Source: JACMLD01 sp039915085 (lineage in GTDB: Bacteria > Bacteroidota > Bacteroidia > Chitinophagales > Chitinophagaceae). From it: a stretch of DNA of 6,870 nt. Under the pieces are notes generated by a model, which worked only from the letters and a program-made list of their open reading frames with translations, ran no database searches and was not told where the DNA came from. Positions 1 to 6,058 of the stretch are shown piece by piece. The stretch lies in contig JBDSOC010000090.1 of assembly GCA_039915085.1 (NCBI GenBank), forward strand, positions 1 through 6,870, in the 5' to 3' direction. The translations under genes and the position numbers were made by a program. Every line of letters starts with the position of its first letter. The stretch's first letter is position 1.

Positions 1-120
1 ACGCTCATCATAATATGGTTTGTGATTGATACAATGGAACACCGGGATATAATTTCAGTTACTGAATATAGCAGTAAATTTTTTATTCTGTACATACACT
101 ATTTTTATAGTCATGTTTAA
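1..120 (+). CDS. Possible tail of the N-terminal half of the MFS transporter (5' partial)
   Basis: This frame is open from the left edge to a TAA at 118-120, 39 codons in all. Its start reads L-I-I-I-W-F-V-I-D-T-M-E. That resembles, from memory, the end of helix 6 and the start of the central loop in SLC45/GPH-type transporters (pattern L-x-x-x-W-x-V-x-x-T-x-E, often followed by YPP). The C-terminal half of such a transporter begins at 113 in another frame, so the two frames overlap in ATGTTTAA. If the match is real, the transporter gene is frameshifted in its central loop, or is expressed as two coupled halves. The match is short (about five identities) and the rest of the peptide is unremarkable. 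It could also be chance or the end of an unrelated gene. Confidence 0.3.
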   Translation, partial: TLIIIWFVIDTMEHRDIISVTEYSSKFFILYIHYFYSHV

Positions 121-739
121 AATTATAAGGCATCTCTGGCCGCTGTTTGTAGTACAGTTTTTTACCTGGCTGGCATTATTTGCCCTGTGGATTTATGCTA
201 CGCCGGTTATTACCCGCTACGTGTTTAATACCACCAATGCAGAAAGCAGTGATTTTGAAAATGGCACTACCTGGGTAGGCATCTGTTTTGCTTTTTATAG
301 TACGCTCGCCGCGTTTTTGGTATTTATTATTCCCGCACTTACAAAAAAAATACCTAAGGAACGCATACATGCATTTGCATTACTTGCAGGTGGAATTGGC
401 TTAACGCTCATATATTTTATTAAAAACAAATACCTGCTTTTTTTCTCCTTTGCTTTTATTGGTATTGCCTGGAGCAGTATTGGCAATATTCCTTATGCAA
501 TTATCAGCAGCATAGCCCCTGAAGAAAAAATGACAATTTATTTTGCAGTATTTAATTTCTCTGTAGTGATACCACAAATTACTGCTGCCTTTCTTTTGTC
601 TTACGCCAATACGCAATTTTTCAAAGGAGCAACTATTAATATTATGGCGCTGGGAGGTATTAGTATGTTAGCAGCCGCTACCTGTATGTTTTTTGTGCGG
701 TTTCACACAAATGAAACAGGAAGGCAAATTGAAATTTAA
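113..739 (+). CDS. MFS sugar transporter (SLC45/GPH-like), C-terminal half only
   Basis: The 208-residue product is an inner-membrane protein with six predicted helices (about 8-30, 53-75, 84-103, 107-131, 139-163 and 173-195). These correspond to helices 7-12 of a 12-helix MFS permease. The stretch VQFFTWLALFALWIY (14-28) and the later PYAI and VIPQI segments are typical of the Bacteroidota sucrose/maltose-type MFS group, whose members are usually about 440-480 residues. The first six helices are not in this frame, which has an in-frame TAA at 50-52. The only ATG after that stop is at 113. Homology seems to begin in the loop just before helix 7. The gene converges on rmuC with 34 bp between stops. 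It is either a frameshifted pseudogene or the second half of a split transporter. The substrate is inferred to be a disaccharide or fructan product, with weak support from GH32 at the far end. Confidence 0.8.
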   Translation: MFKIIRHLWPLFVVQFFTWLALFALWIYATPVITRYVFNTTNAESSDFENGTTWVGICFAFYSTLAAFLVFIIPALTKKIPKERIHAFALLAGGIGLTLIYFIKNKYLLFFSFAFIGIAWSSIGNIPYAIISSIAPEEKMTIYFAVFNFSVVIPQITAAFLLSYANTQFFKGATINIMALGGISMLAAATCMFFVRFHTNETGRQIEI

Positions 740-773
740 AAATATTTTTATTTGTCCCCTGATTTTCGGAGGG

Positions 774-2216
774 CTACTCCTGCTCCTCTTCGTTATCTAT
801 TATTTCACCCGTTGTTATTTCAGGTAAATATTTATCGCTGTCTGCAAGCGGCAGTGCTTCCACATCCTGCAGTTTACGGTTGATGGCCCTTGTACGTTTC
901 CCCAGCAATTCATCAATCTGGCTGCTGGCAGTATGCAAGTTTTTTTGTGCTTTTTCCATAAGCCCGCCAAACTTTGCAAACTCATTTTTAACAGCGCCCA
1001 GTATTTTCCAGACTTCACTGCTGCGTTGCTGCAGGGCCAGCGTTCGAAAACCCATTTGAAGACTGTTTAAAATAGCCGCCAGCGTTGTTGGGCCCGTAAC
1101 AATTACTTTGTATTCACGTTGCAAAACATCCAGCAGGCTTGCCTTACGAACCACTTCCGCATAAATTCCTTCGAAAGGTAAAAACATGATGGCAAAGTCC
1201 GTAGTATTGGGCGGATCAATGTATTTATCCCTTATATCCTTTGCCATTTTTTTAATAACATTTTCCATTGTTCTGGAAGCCGTATCTATTAATACCGGAT
1301 CAGCAGTTTCATAAGCTTCCTGCAATTGCTCATAAATATCTTTGGGAAATTTAGCATCTACGGGCAACCACACTACGCTGTTTCCTTCATCCCGCCCGGG
1401 TAATTTAATTGCAAACTCCACCAGGTCGGATGAACCTGATTTTGTTTTTACATTAGCTGCGTACTGCTCCGGCGCCAGCACCTGCTCAAGCAACATGGCC
1501 AATTGCACTTCACCAATGCCACCACGCATCTTTACATTACTCAGCACTTTCTTTAAACCACCTACATCCTGTGCAAGTGCCTGCATTTCACCCAGGCCCT
1601 TTTGTACACTTTCCAATTGCTTACCTACCATTTCAAAAGATTGCCCCAATCTTTCATTTAATGTTTTCTGTAATTTTTCATCCACGGTTACCCGCATTTC
1701 TTCCAGTTTTTTTTCATTGCTGTCCATCAGCATGGTTTGCCTGCGATCCAACTGATCAAATTTTTCTTTTTGTAAGTTATTAAATGATTGAACGCTTTTA
1801 TCAAACGTTTGCCCAAAATTTTTAAATGTATTTTCCATCGCATCTCTCATCAGCTGACCGTCAATTTTATCCTGCTGCGTTAGTACTGACAGCCTTCCCT
1901 CTACCTGAACACTTATTTTTTCAAGCTGTGCAATTGTTTTGTCAGCTAACTCTTTTTGCAAGTCTTTCAGCTCATTAAATTTTGTTTTTTGTTCGATAAT
2001 AAAACCCCTGAGCGTGTCATTTAATTCTGCCCTGTTTTCTTTTGATATAGTTGCGCTTTCCATTCTGTTTAAAAGAAAGTCTTCTTTAAGTCCTGATTGG
2101 AGACGGTCTAACCTGGCGGTAAACAAGGAAGCATCGTTGGCTTTGGGCCTGAAATAAATCAGCAGTATGATAATAATAATAAGTAAAACAATAATGGCTA
2201 TCAGTTCTATTTGCAT
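774..2216 (-). CDS. rmuC: DNA recombination protein RmuC
   Basis: The 480-residue protein has the full RmuC layout. An N-terminal membrane anchor lies at about 3-22, rich in I, L and V. A long, charged, Q/K/E-rich coiled coil follows at about 30-225. The conserved RmuC domain spans about 230-430. It contains RGGIGEVQL (231-239), LPVDAKFP (284-291), whose D287-x-K289 resembles the D-x-K part of a PD-(D/E)xK nuclease core, FLPFEG (345-350) and TGPTTLAAILNSLQMGFRTL (374-393). The tail is acidic. In E. coli, RmuC limits rearrangements at short inverted repeats; its biochemical activity is still poorly defined. The ATG at 2216 places the anchor directly at the N-terminus, as in the family. The gene is transcribed divergently from the GNAT gene and appears monocistronic. 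No clear terminator is visible after its stop. Confidence 0.96.
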   Translation of the reverse strand: MQIELIAIIVLLIIIIILLIYFRPKANDASLFTARLDRLQSGLKEDFLLNRMESATISKENRAELNDTLRGFIIEQKTKFNELKDLQKELADKTIAQLEKISVQVEGRLSVLTQQDKIDGQLMRDAMENTFKNFGQTFDKSVQSFNNLQKEKFDQLDRRQTMLMDSNEKKLEEMRVTVDEKLQKTLNERLGQSFEMVGKQLESVQKGLGEMQALAQDVGGLKKVLSNVKMRGGIGEVQLAMLLEQVLAPEQYAANVKTKSGSSDLVEFAIKLPGRDEGNSVVWLPVDAKFPKDIYEQLQEAYETADPVLIDTASRTMENVIKKMAKDIRDKYIDPPNTTDFAIMFLPFEGIYAEVVRKASLLDVLQREYKVIVTGPTTLAAILNSLQMGFRTLALQQRSSEVWKILGAVKNEFAKFGGLMEKAQKNLHTASSQIDELLGKRTRAINRKLQDVEALPLADSDKYLPEITTGEIIDNEEEQE

Positions 2217-2292
2217 AAAAGTGGTTTGGATAGTATTACACAGTATTTAAAGTTAAAACTTAACCTGTGTATTATAATGTTATACTGCCTTA

Positions 2293-2311
2293 AATACTTT
2301 TGAAAAGTATT
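2293..2311 (+). promoter_or_regulatory. 19-bp perfect palindrome overlapping a TAnnTTTG -7 element
   Basis: AATACTTTT-G-AAAAGTATT has 9-bp perfect arms around one central base. It contains TACTTTTG (2295-2302), a perfect match to the Bacteroidota housekeeping -7 consensus TAnnTTTG, reading toward the GNAT gene. This would put the transcription start roughly 35-40 bp before the ATG at 2347. No TTTG-like -33 element is visible at the usual distance. A palindrome on top of a core promoter is where a dimeric repressor could bind, but that is inference, and AT-rich spacers do yield such repeats by chance. AGTATTA from its right arm also occurs at 2232-2238, near the rmuC start. Confidence 0.4.
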
Positions 2312-2346
2312 ATATTGTTCCCTGATAAAAATCAACACTGCAAAAT

Positions 2347-2796
2347 ATGATTAGCACCCGCAAAGCAACCAAAGAAGATATAGATGAATTATCGGTATTG
2401 TTTGATCTCTACCGGATATGGTACCATCAGCCATCTGATATAGCTGCGGCCAAAAAATTTCTGCTGCAAAGAATGGAAAAGGAGGAATCCATCATTTTTG
2501 TTGCAATACAGGAACAGGTGCTGGTAGGCTTCACACAATTATATCCCATATTTTCTTCTGTCAGCCTGCAAAGAACATGGCTCCTCAATGATTTATATGT
2601 GCACGCTACAGTACGCAAACAAGGCGTGGCGGCGCAATTGCTGGAAACGGCCAGGCAACATGGTTTACAAACCGGCTCCAAATGGCTGTTGCTGCAAACC
2701 GGTAACGATAATTTTAACGCACAATCTGTTTATGAAAAAAATGGATGGAAAAAAGTGCCGGATTATTTTTATGAATTGCCTTTACCGGGTGAATAA
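2347..2796 (+). CDS. GNAT family N-acetyltransferase
   Basis: At 149 residues this is a single GNAT domain, predicted cytosolic. It should transfer the acetyl group of acetyl-CoA to an amine of unknown identity. Strand 1 and helix 1 are ISTRKATKEDIDELSVLF (2-19). The middle strands include IIFVAIQEQVLVGFTQLYP (49-67). LNDLYVHATVRKQGVAAQLL (80-99) carries motif A, with the pyrophosphate loop R90-K-Q-G-V-A95 fitting (R/Q)xxGx(G/A). N124-AQSVYEKNGW is the usual C-terminal motif B helix and strand. Length and motif order are complete. The start at 2347 leaves about four residues before strand 1, which is normal. It is divergent from rmuC and convergent with the membrane protein gene, which it overlaps by 15 bp. 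The substrate cannot be told from sequence or neighbours. Confidence 0.92.
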   Translation: MISTRKATKEDIDELSVLFDLYRIWYHQPSDIAAAKKFLLQRMEKEESIIFVAIQEQVLVGFTQLYPIFSSVSLQRTWLLNDLYVHATVRKQGVAAQLLETARQHGLQTGSKWLLLQTGNDNFNAQSVYEKNGWKKVPDYFYELPLPGE

Positions 2797-3465
2797 ATTA
2801 CCAACGCTTTTTGCAACAAAAATAAACAGGAGCAATAAAACAATGTCAAGTAAGGCCAGCCAGGAAGGCTGTTGTGAAACACCCGGCGATGAAAGTAAAA
2901 ATGCTCTTATGGATTCATTTGCGCCAAGGTGCTGAAAAATTAAACCAACAAAAAAGGGTATAAACAAAAAAGCGAGTATTGTAAACCACTTGTTTTTGCC
3001 TTCCAGGTATTTAAAAGCCCTGTACAACGGAGGTGCCATCAATACGAGTATTAGCATCAGCCCTGCCAATACTGCCGCCCCTTTAAAAGGCTCAGCAGAC
3101 GGCATTAATTTTTTAACCGCTATAATTTCATCGCTCCCCCTGAATACAAAAGCCTGTAGTCGCTGCAAGGGCAGCGTTGCCATAATAAAAGTAAATCCAT
3201 AACTTTTTTCTTTTACTGTTGTATTTTTTGCAAGCAATTTGTAGCCGCACCACATAAAAAGGAAATTGATTAAAGGACCTGCAAAAGCAGTAAGTACAAC
3301 GCTGTATTTATCACCTGTGTCACATAATTGCCAGTAAAGAAAATAACGCACGCCCCCGCAACCATTCAGCAGCTTATTTGCTGTCATATGCGCTATTTCA
3401 TGCGCTTCCTGTACCAGTAAACAGAGTAATAAAAAAGCAATGCTGTAGCGTATCGTAACCTGCAT
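2782..3465 (-). CDS. M50-like integral membrane zinc metalloprotease (putative)
   Basis: This 227-residue protein has about six predicted membrane helices (near 6-21, 55-77, 88-107, 129-147, 159-178 and 203-220). The end of helix 1 carries HEIAH (22-26), the HExxH zinc motif, with H22 and H26 as ligands and E23 as the catalytic glutamate. Helix 2 contains AGPLIN (62-67), like the GPxxN segment of M50/site-2 proteases. D112 in RGSDE (109-113) could supply the third zinc ligand, a role filled by an aspartate in M50. These features suggest a small intramembrane protease, but I do not recognise a named family and the substrate is unknown. It starts 30 bp after the corA stop with no terminator between, so co-transcription is likely. 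Its last 15 bp overlap the convergent GNAT gene. It could instead be a non-proteolytic relative. Confidence 0.65.
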   Translation of the reverse strand: MQVTIRYSIAFLLLCLLVQEAHEIAHMTANKLLNGCGGVRYFLYWQLCDTGDKYSVVLTAFAGPLINFLFMWCGYKLLAKNTTVKEKSYGFTFIMATLPLQRLQAFVFRGSDEIIAVKKLMPSAEPFKGAAVLAGLMLILVLMAPPLYRAFKYLEGKNKWFTILAFLFIPFFVGLIFQHLGANESIRAFLLSSPGVSQQPSWLALLDIVLLLLFIFVAKSVGNLFTR

Positions 3466-3495
3466 GACTGAGTAAAAATTACAATAAAAATTTAT

Positions 3496-4593
3496 CTAAA
3501 ACCATCCCCGGCCCCTGAACATGCGCAGCATCCAGATAGGTATGATCAGCATAAGTGTAACGGCTATAAAAAACCCATATTTGTTATGCAGGTAAGGTAT
3601 CCGGTCAAAATTCATCCCAAAAATGCCCCCGATAACTGTTGCGGGTGCCATCAAACATGTTACCACTGCCATTACTTTCATTACTTCGTTCATGCGCAGA
3701 TTTACATTATTGATGTAGAGATCCTGCATACTCATCATCATATCGCGGTAGTTCTCCGTTAAATCAAAGGCCTGCACAATATGATCATATACATCTTTAA
3801 AATATTTTGTTGTGCGATCTTCCAGCAGATCACTTTCACTCCGGATAAAACCGTTTACCAGTTCGCGCACGGGAGCTATATTTCGTTTTAATACAATAAG
3901 TTCCTTACGCAACTGGTTGATCTTTGCCAGCGATTTGGTGTTGCTGCTTCTCACCACTTCCTCTTCTACCATTTCAACCTGCTCACCTAACTTTTCCATT
4001 ACCAGGTAGTAATTGTCCACAATCATATCCAGCATTGCATACAACAAATAATCTGACCCGCGCTGGCGCACCTGGCTTTTGGAAATTTTTAATTTATTAC
4101 GCAATGAATCAAATACATCTCTTTCAGCATCTTCCTGGAAGCTTAATACAAAATGATTGCCCAGTATGATACTGATTTGTTCTGTTTCAACTGTTTTGTT
4201 TTGCTCATTGTAATAGAGCATATTTAAGAGACAAAATAACAGGCCTTCTACTTCATCCATTTTAGGCCGCTGGTTAATACTTAATATGTCCTCTGTAACC
4301 AGGGAGTGCACACCAAAATGCATACAAATTGATTCTATTTCTGCTTTACGTAATCCGTCTACGTTTATCCATGTATTACTACCTGAATTATTATAAGCGT
4401 AACATTCCTGCACATTTTCCAGTGTGCGTTCTTCTATCTTATCCGCAGTATAATCATAAACTGTAATCAATACCGTTTCCGGTTCTTCTCTTACCGGCGC
4501 CGCCGTTGGGTTTATATACAATATTTCTTTTGTACGCTGGGTACCAAACAAAGCGGGCACATTCAGATAGCGGAGGTATTTATTCTGCTGCAT
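3496..4593 (-). CDS. corA: Magnesium/cobalt transporter CorA
   Basis: The 365-residue protein matches CorA, a homopentameric inner-membrane channel for Mg2+ (also Co2+ and Ni2+). The large N-terminal cytosolic domain includes LVTEDILSINQRPK (98-111) and F265-K-D-V-Y-D-H (to 271). The long stalk helix ends in N302-E-V-M-K-V-M308, and two C-terminal helices lie near 304-326 and 339-357. The signature G326-M-N328 ends the first helix. Compared from memory with Thermotoga maritima CorA, D267, N302, M305 and GMN all sit at a constant offset of 14 from D253, N288, M291 and G312. This suggests an intact Mg2+-sensing site, hydrophobic gate and selectivity filter. The loop after GMN reads FDRIPYL where MPEL is common, so the usual Glu is absent. 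It is probably the first gene of an operon with the M50-like gene. Confidence 0.96.
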   Translation of the reverse strand: MQQNKYLRYLNVPALFGTQRTKEILYINPTAAPVREEPETVLITVYDYTADKIEERTLENVQECYAYNNSGSNTWINVDGLRKAEIESICMHFGVHSLVTEDILSINQRPKMDEVEGLLFCLLNMLYYNEQNKTVETEQISIILGNHFVLSFQEDAERDVFDSLRNKLKISKSQVRQRGSDYLLYAMLDMIVDNYYLVMEKLGEQVEMVEEEVVRSSNTKSLAKINQLRKELIVLKRNIAPVRELVNGFIRSESDLLEDRTTKYFKDVYDHIVQAFDLTENYRDMMMSMQDLYINNVNLRMNEVMKVMAVVTCLMAPATVIGGIFGMNFDRIPYLHNKYGFFIAVTLMLIIPIWMLRMFRGRGWF

Positions 4594-4616
4594 GAGTTAA
4601 AGATAAAAAGATTTTT

Positions 4617-4736
4617 ATGCTGATTAAGGAGAATACTTACCGAAAGTTTTGGGAGTTGTTCAATTTCGGATTTATGTGCACCTCTTTTACTTTTGCCCTT
4701 TTTTTATTATTCACACTGAAAAAAATCCAGGGATAA
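4617..4736 (+). CDS. Possible 39-residue single-helix small protein
   Basis: The ATG at 4617 opens a frame ending at TAA 4734-4736, divergent from corA and 23 bp from its start. The peptide has a charged N-terminus (MLIKENTYRKFWELF). One hydrophobic stretch follows (about 16-34, containing FALFLLFTL) and the end is KKIQG, a layout common in small membrane proteins. Against it, there is no recognisable promoter or ribosome site, AT-rich spacers often yield such peptides, and protein-like frames run on the opposite strand over the same bases. No homologue is known to me. Confidence 0.18.
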   Translation: MLIKENTYRKFWELFNFGFMCTSFTFALFLLFTLKKIQG

Positions 4737-4884
4737 TAATAATTACGGCCTTTATAGCCCAAAACCACATGTTATGTTTAAAAACAGGCACCTGCCTGCT
4801 TATGGCTTCCCTTTTGTATTGATTGTTCAGCACCCGGATCCAATATTGCAGCTGTTGCCTGATACATAAAAAAAACCGGAACAT
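4637..4884 (-). pseudogene. Possible decayed small gene in two overlapping frames
   Basis: On the minus strand two frames give unusually protein-like sequence. The first runs from an ATG at 4884 (inside the kdnB terminator loop) to TGA at 4711, 57 residues. It includes QLQYWIRVLNNQYKREAI and ends in a hydrophobic run. The second is open from 4768 (GTG) to TAA at 4637, 43 residues. It includes GRNYYYPWIFFS and KKRAKVKEVHINPKL. The frames overlap at 4711-4768. One frameshift there would join them into about 80 residues ending 43 bp before corA. No family is recognised. The start inside a terminator and a second terminator-like hairpin within the frame argue against an active gene. It may be a relic or chance. 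Confidence 0.2.
4780..4801 (-). terminator. Weaker terminator-like hairpin downstream of kdnB
   Basis: On the minus strand CAGGC-AGGT-GCCTG forms a 5-bp GC-rich stem with a four-base loop, followed directly by TTTTT. Three more A/G to T pairs could extend the stem. It lies about 70 bp beyond the main kdnB terminator and could catch read-through before corA. The T-run is short, so the call is tentative. Confidence 0.35.
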
Positions 4885-4895
4885 TTGTCCCGGTT
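4868..4895 (-). terminator. Rho-independent terminator of kdnB
   Basis: Read on the minus strand, AACCGGGA-CAAATG-TTCCGGTT gives an 8-bp stem (one G-T pair) with a six-base loop, followed by eight T residues. It starts 18 bp after the kdnB stop codon. It is the only strong intrinsic terminator seen in the window and marks the end of the kdnB (or GH32-kdnB) transcript. Confidence 0.85.
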
Positions 4896-4913
4896 CTGCC
4901 TGTATGCTAAAAT

Positions 4914-5987
4914 CTATAATTTTTCATATAGTTTTCTCAGTTTCTCCCTCGTCATAATTTTTTCCCAGTCTTTACCCAGTGCATTTTCCCAAAGTGGTTT
5001 CATTACCATGGATACATCTAACATTTTTTCAAACTGGTCATCAGTAAGATTTTTACAAATGCCCTGCGGTATATCTATTTTGTTTTTTTCTACCATGTAT
5101 TTAAATTCCTTTACCCCTTCCGGATAATATTCTTCCAGGTGATTCATTACAATACAATTGCCAATGCCATGTTTGGTGCCCAGTAAATAACTAAGACCAT
5201 AACTTACCGCGTGGGCTACACCTACCTGTGAGTAAGCAATGCTCATGCCTCCGGCGTATGAGGCCATCATCAGCATATCATCGCATGCAGTATCCCAGGC
5301 GTTTTTTTCTACAAACACTTTCTGGCAAAGCTGCAGCGCCTTTTCCCCATAACTTTTACTAAACTCGTTTAAATAGGTACCCTGCAGGCTTTCGATGCAG
5401 TGTATATAGCAATCCATGCCAGTATAAAAACGCTGGTTGGCCGGGGCATCTGCAGTCAATTCCGGATCAAGTACAATCTGATCAAAAGGGGTGAAGTCGG
5501 AATTCATACCCAGTTTTTTTGTTGGGCCTGTTAGTACCGTAGTGCGTGATACTTCTGCGCCTGTGCCACTCAGCGTGGGTATGCCGGCTTTGTACACCCC
5601 CGGACTTTTTACTAAATCCCAGCCCTGATAATCTGATGAAGATCCTGGGTTATTCATCATTAAACCAACAGCTTTGGCCAAATCCATAGCTGAACCACCG
5701 CCAATACCTATTACACCGCTGATGCTGCCAAATTCTTCTTTTAGCTGGTTGGATAATTTATCTACATAGCTTGTTTTGGGCTCGTAGGTAACATCCACGT
5801 AAATAATTTTATCGTTATCGCGCAGGGGTATGCGGCCAGCCAGTGGTTTACCTTCAAAAAAATGATCCAGCAAAAAAATCATCGGTTTACCGGCTTTACG
5901 CTGTGGTTGCAGTATTTCATCTAACTGGTTAAAACTGCCGCGGCCATACACCACATAGCTAACCATCTTAAAATTTCTGAATGCCAT
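4914..5987 (-). CDS. kdnB: KdnB-like 3-deoxy-D-manno-octulosonate 8-oxidase (iron-type alcohol dehydrogenase superfamily)
   Basis: The 357-residue protein is a complete group III alcohol dehydrogenase. The Rossmann-like N-terminal domain has GIGGGSAMDLAKAVG (94-108). The metal ligands D192, H196, H259 and H273 show the same spacing as E. coli FucO (D196, H200, H263, H277). Several stretches match, from memory, Shewanella oneidensis KdnB rather than generic alcohol dehydrogenases: VVYGRGSFNQL (12-22), NPGSSSDYQGWDLVKSPG (113-130), GIPTLSGTGAEVSRT (135-149), FYTGMDCYIHCIESLQGTYL (187-206) and GIGNCIVMNHLEEYYPEG (274-291). KdnB oxidises C8 of Kdo with O2; the aminotransferase KdnA then makes Kdo8N for the lipopolysaccharide core. 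The enzyme should be cytosolic. It lies 71 bp downstream of GH32, possibly in one transcript, and ends at a strong terminator. KdnA is not adjacent, so the substrate is inferred. Confidence 0.85.
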   Translation of the reverse strand: MAFRNFKMVSYVVYGRGSFNQLDEILQPQRKAGKPMIFLLDHFFEGKPLAGRIPLRDNDKIIYVDVTYEPKTSYVDKLSNQLKEEFGSISGVIGIGGGSAMDLAKAVGLMMNNPGSSSDYQGWDLVKSPGVYKAGIPTLSGTGAEVSRTTVLTGPTKKLGMNSDFTPFDQIVLDPELTADAPANQRFYTGMDCYIHCIESLQGTYLNEFSKSYGEKALQLCQKVFVEKNAWDTACDDMLMMASYAGGMSIAYSQVGVAHAVSYGLSYLLGTKHGIGNCIVMNHLEEYYPEGVKEFKYMVEKNKIDIPQGICKNLTDDQFEKMLDVSMVMKPLWENALGKDWEKIMTREKLRKLYEKL

Positions 5988-6058
5988 AATCTTATTTTAG
6001 AAATGCGAATTTACAGCAATAAAAAATAAAGGGGTGCAGTGATTGGTTAATAATAAAA

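Larger units (their letters stand above)
4594..4913. other. 320-bp spacer between corA and kdnB
   Basis: This gap should hold the end of the kdnB transcript and the corA promoter. It contains a clear terminator at 4868-4895 and a weaker hairpin with a T-run at 4780-4801, both acting leftward. No perfect TAnnTTTG element faces corA; the best is TATCTTTA just before the ATG, which is too close to be convincing. Short open frames occur on both strands and are listed separately with low confidence. No RNA gene or riboswitch fold was recognised, and in particular nothing matching a known Mg2+ leader, though this was judged only by eye. Confidence 0.6.

Noticed and set aside
1..95. Minus-strand open frame from an ATG at 95 to the left edge
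   Set aside because: Thirty-odd open codons are expected by chance in AT-rich DNA, and the peptide shows no recognisable motif.
740..773. Hairpin CCCT/AGGG between the MFS and rmuC stops as a shared terminator
   Set aside because: The stem is only four base pairs with a nine-base loop and there is no proper T-run on either side.
1342..1755. 137-residue open frame on the plus strand inside rmuC
   Set aside because: It is antisense to the well-supported RmuC gene and gives a Ser/Cys/Pro-rich peptide typical of a shadow frame.
2250..2264. AAGTT/AACTT and GTTAA/TTAAC dyads as an operator
   Set aside because: They are very short, AT-only in large part, and not centred with the longer nearby dyad, so chance is the simplest explanation.
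2588..2935. 115-residue plus-strand frame spanning the GNAT end and the M50-like gene
   Set aside because: It is out of frame with GNAT and antisense to the membrane protein; both overlapping genes have clear family motifs.
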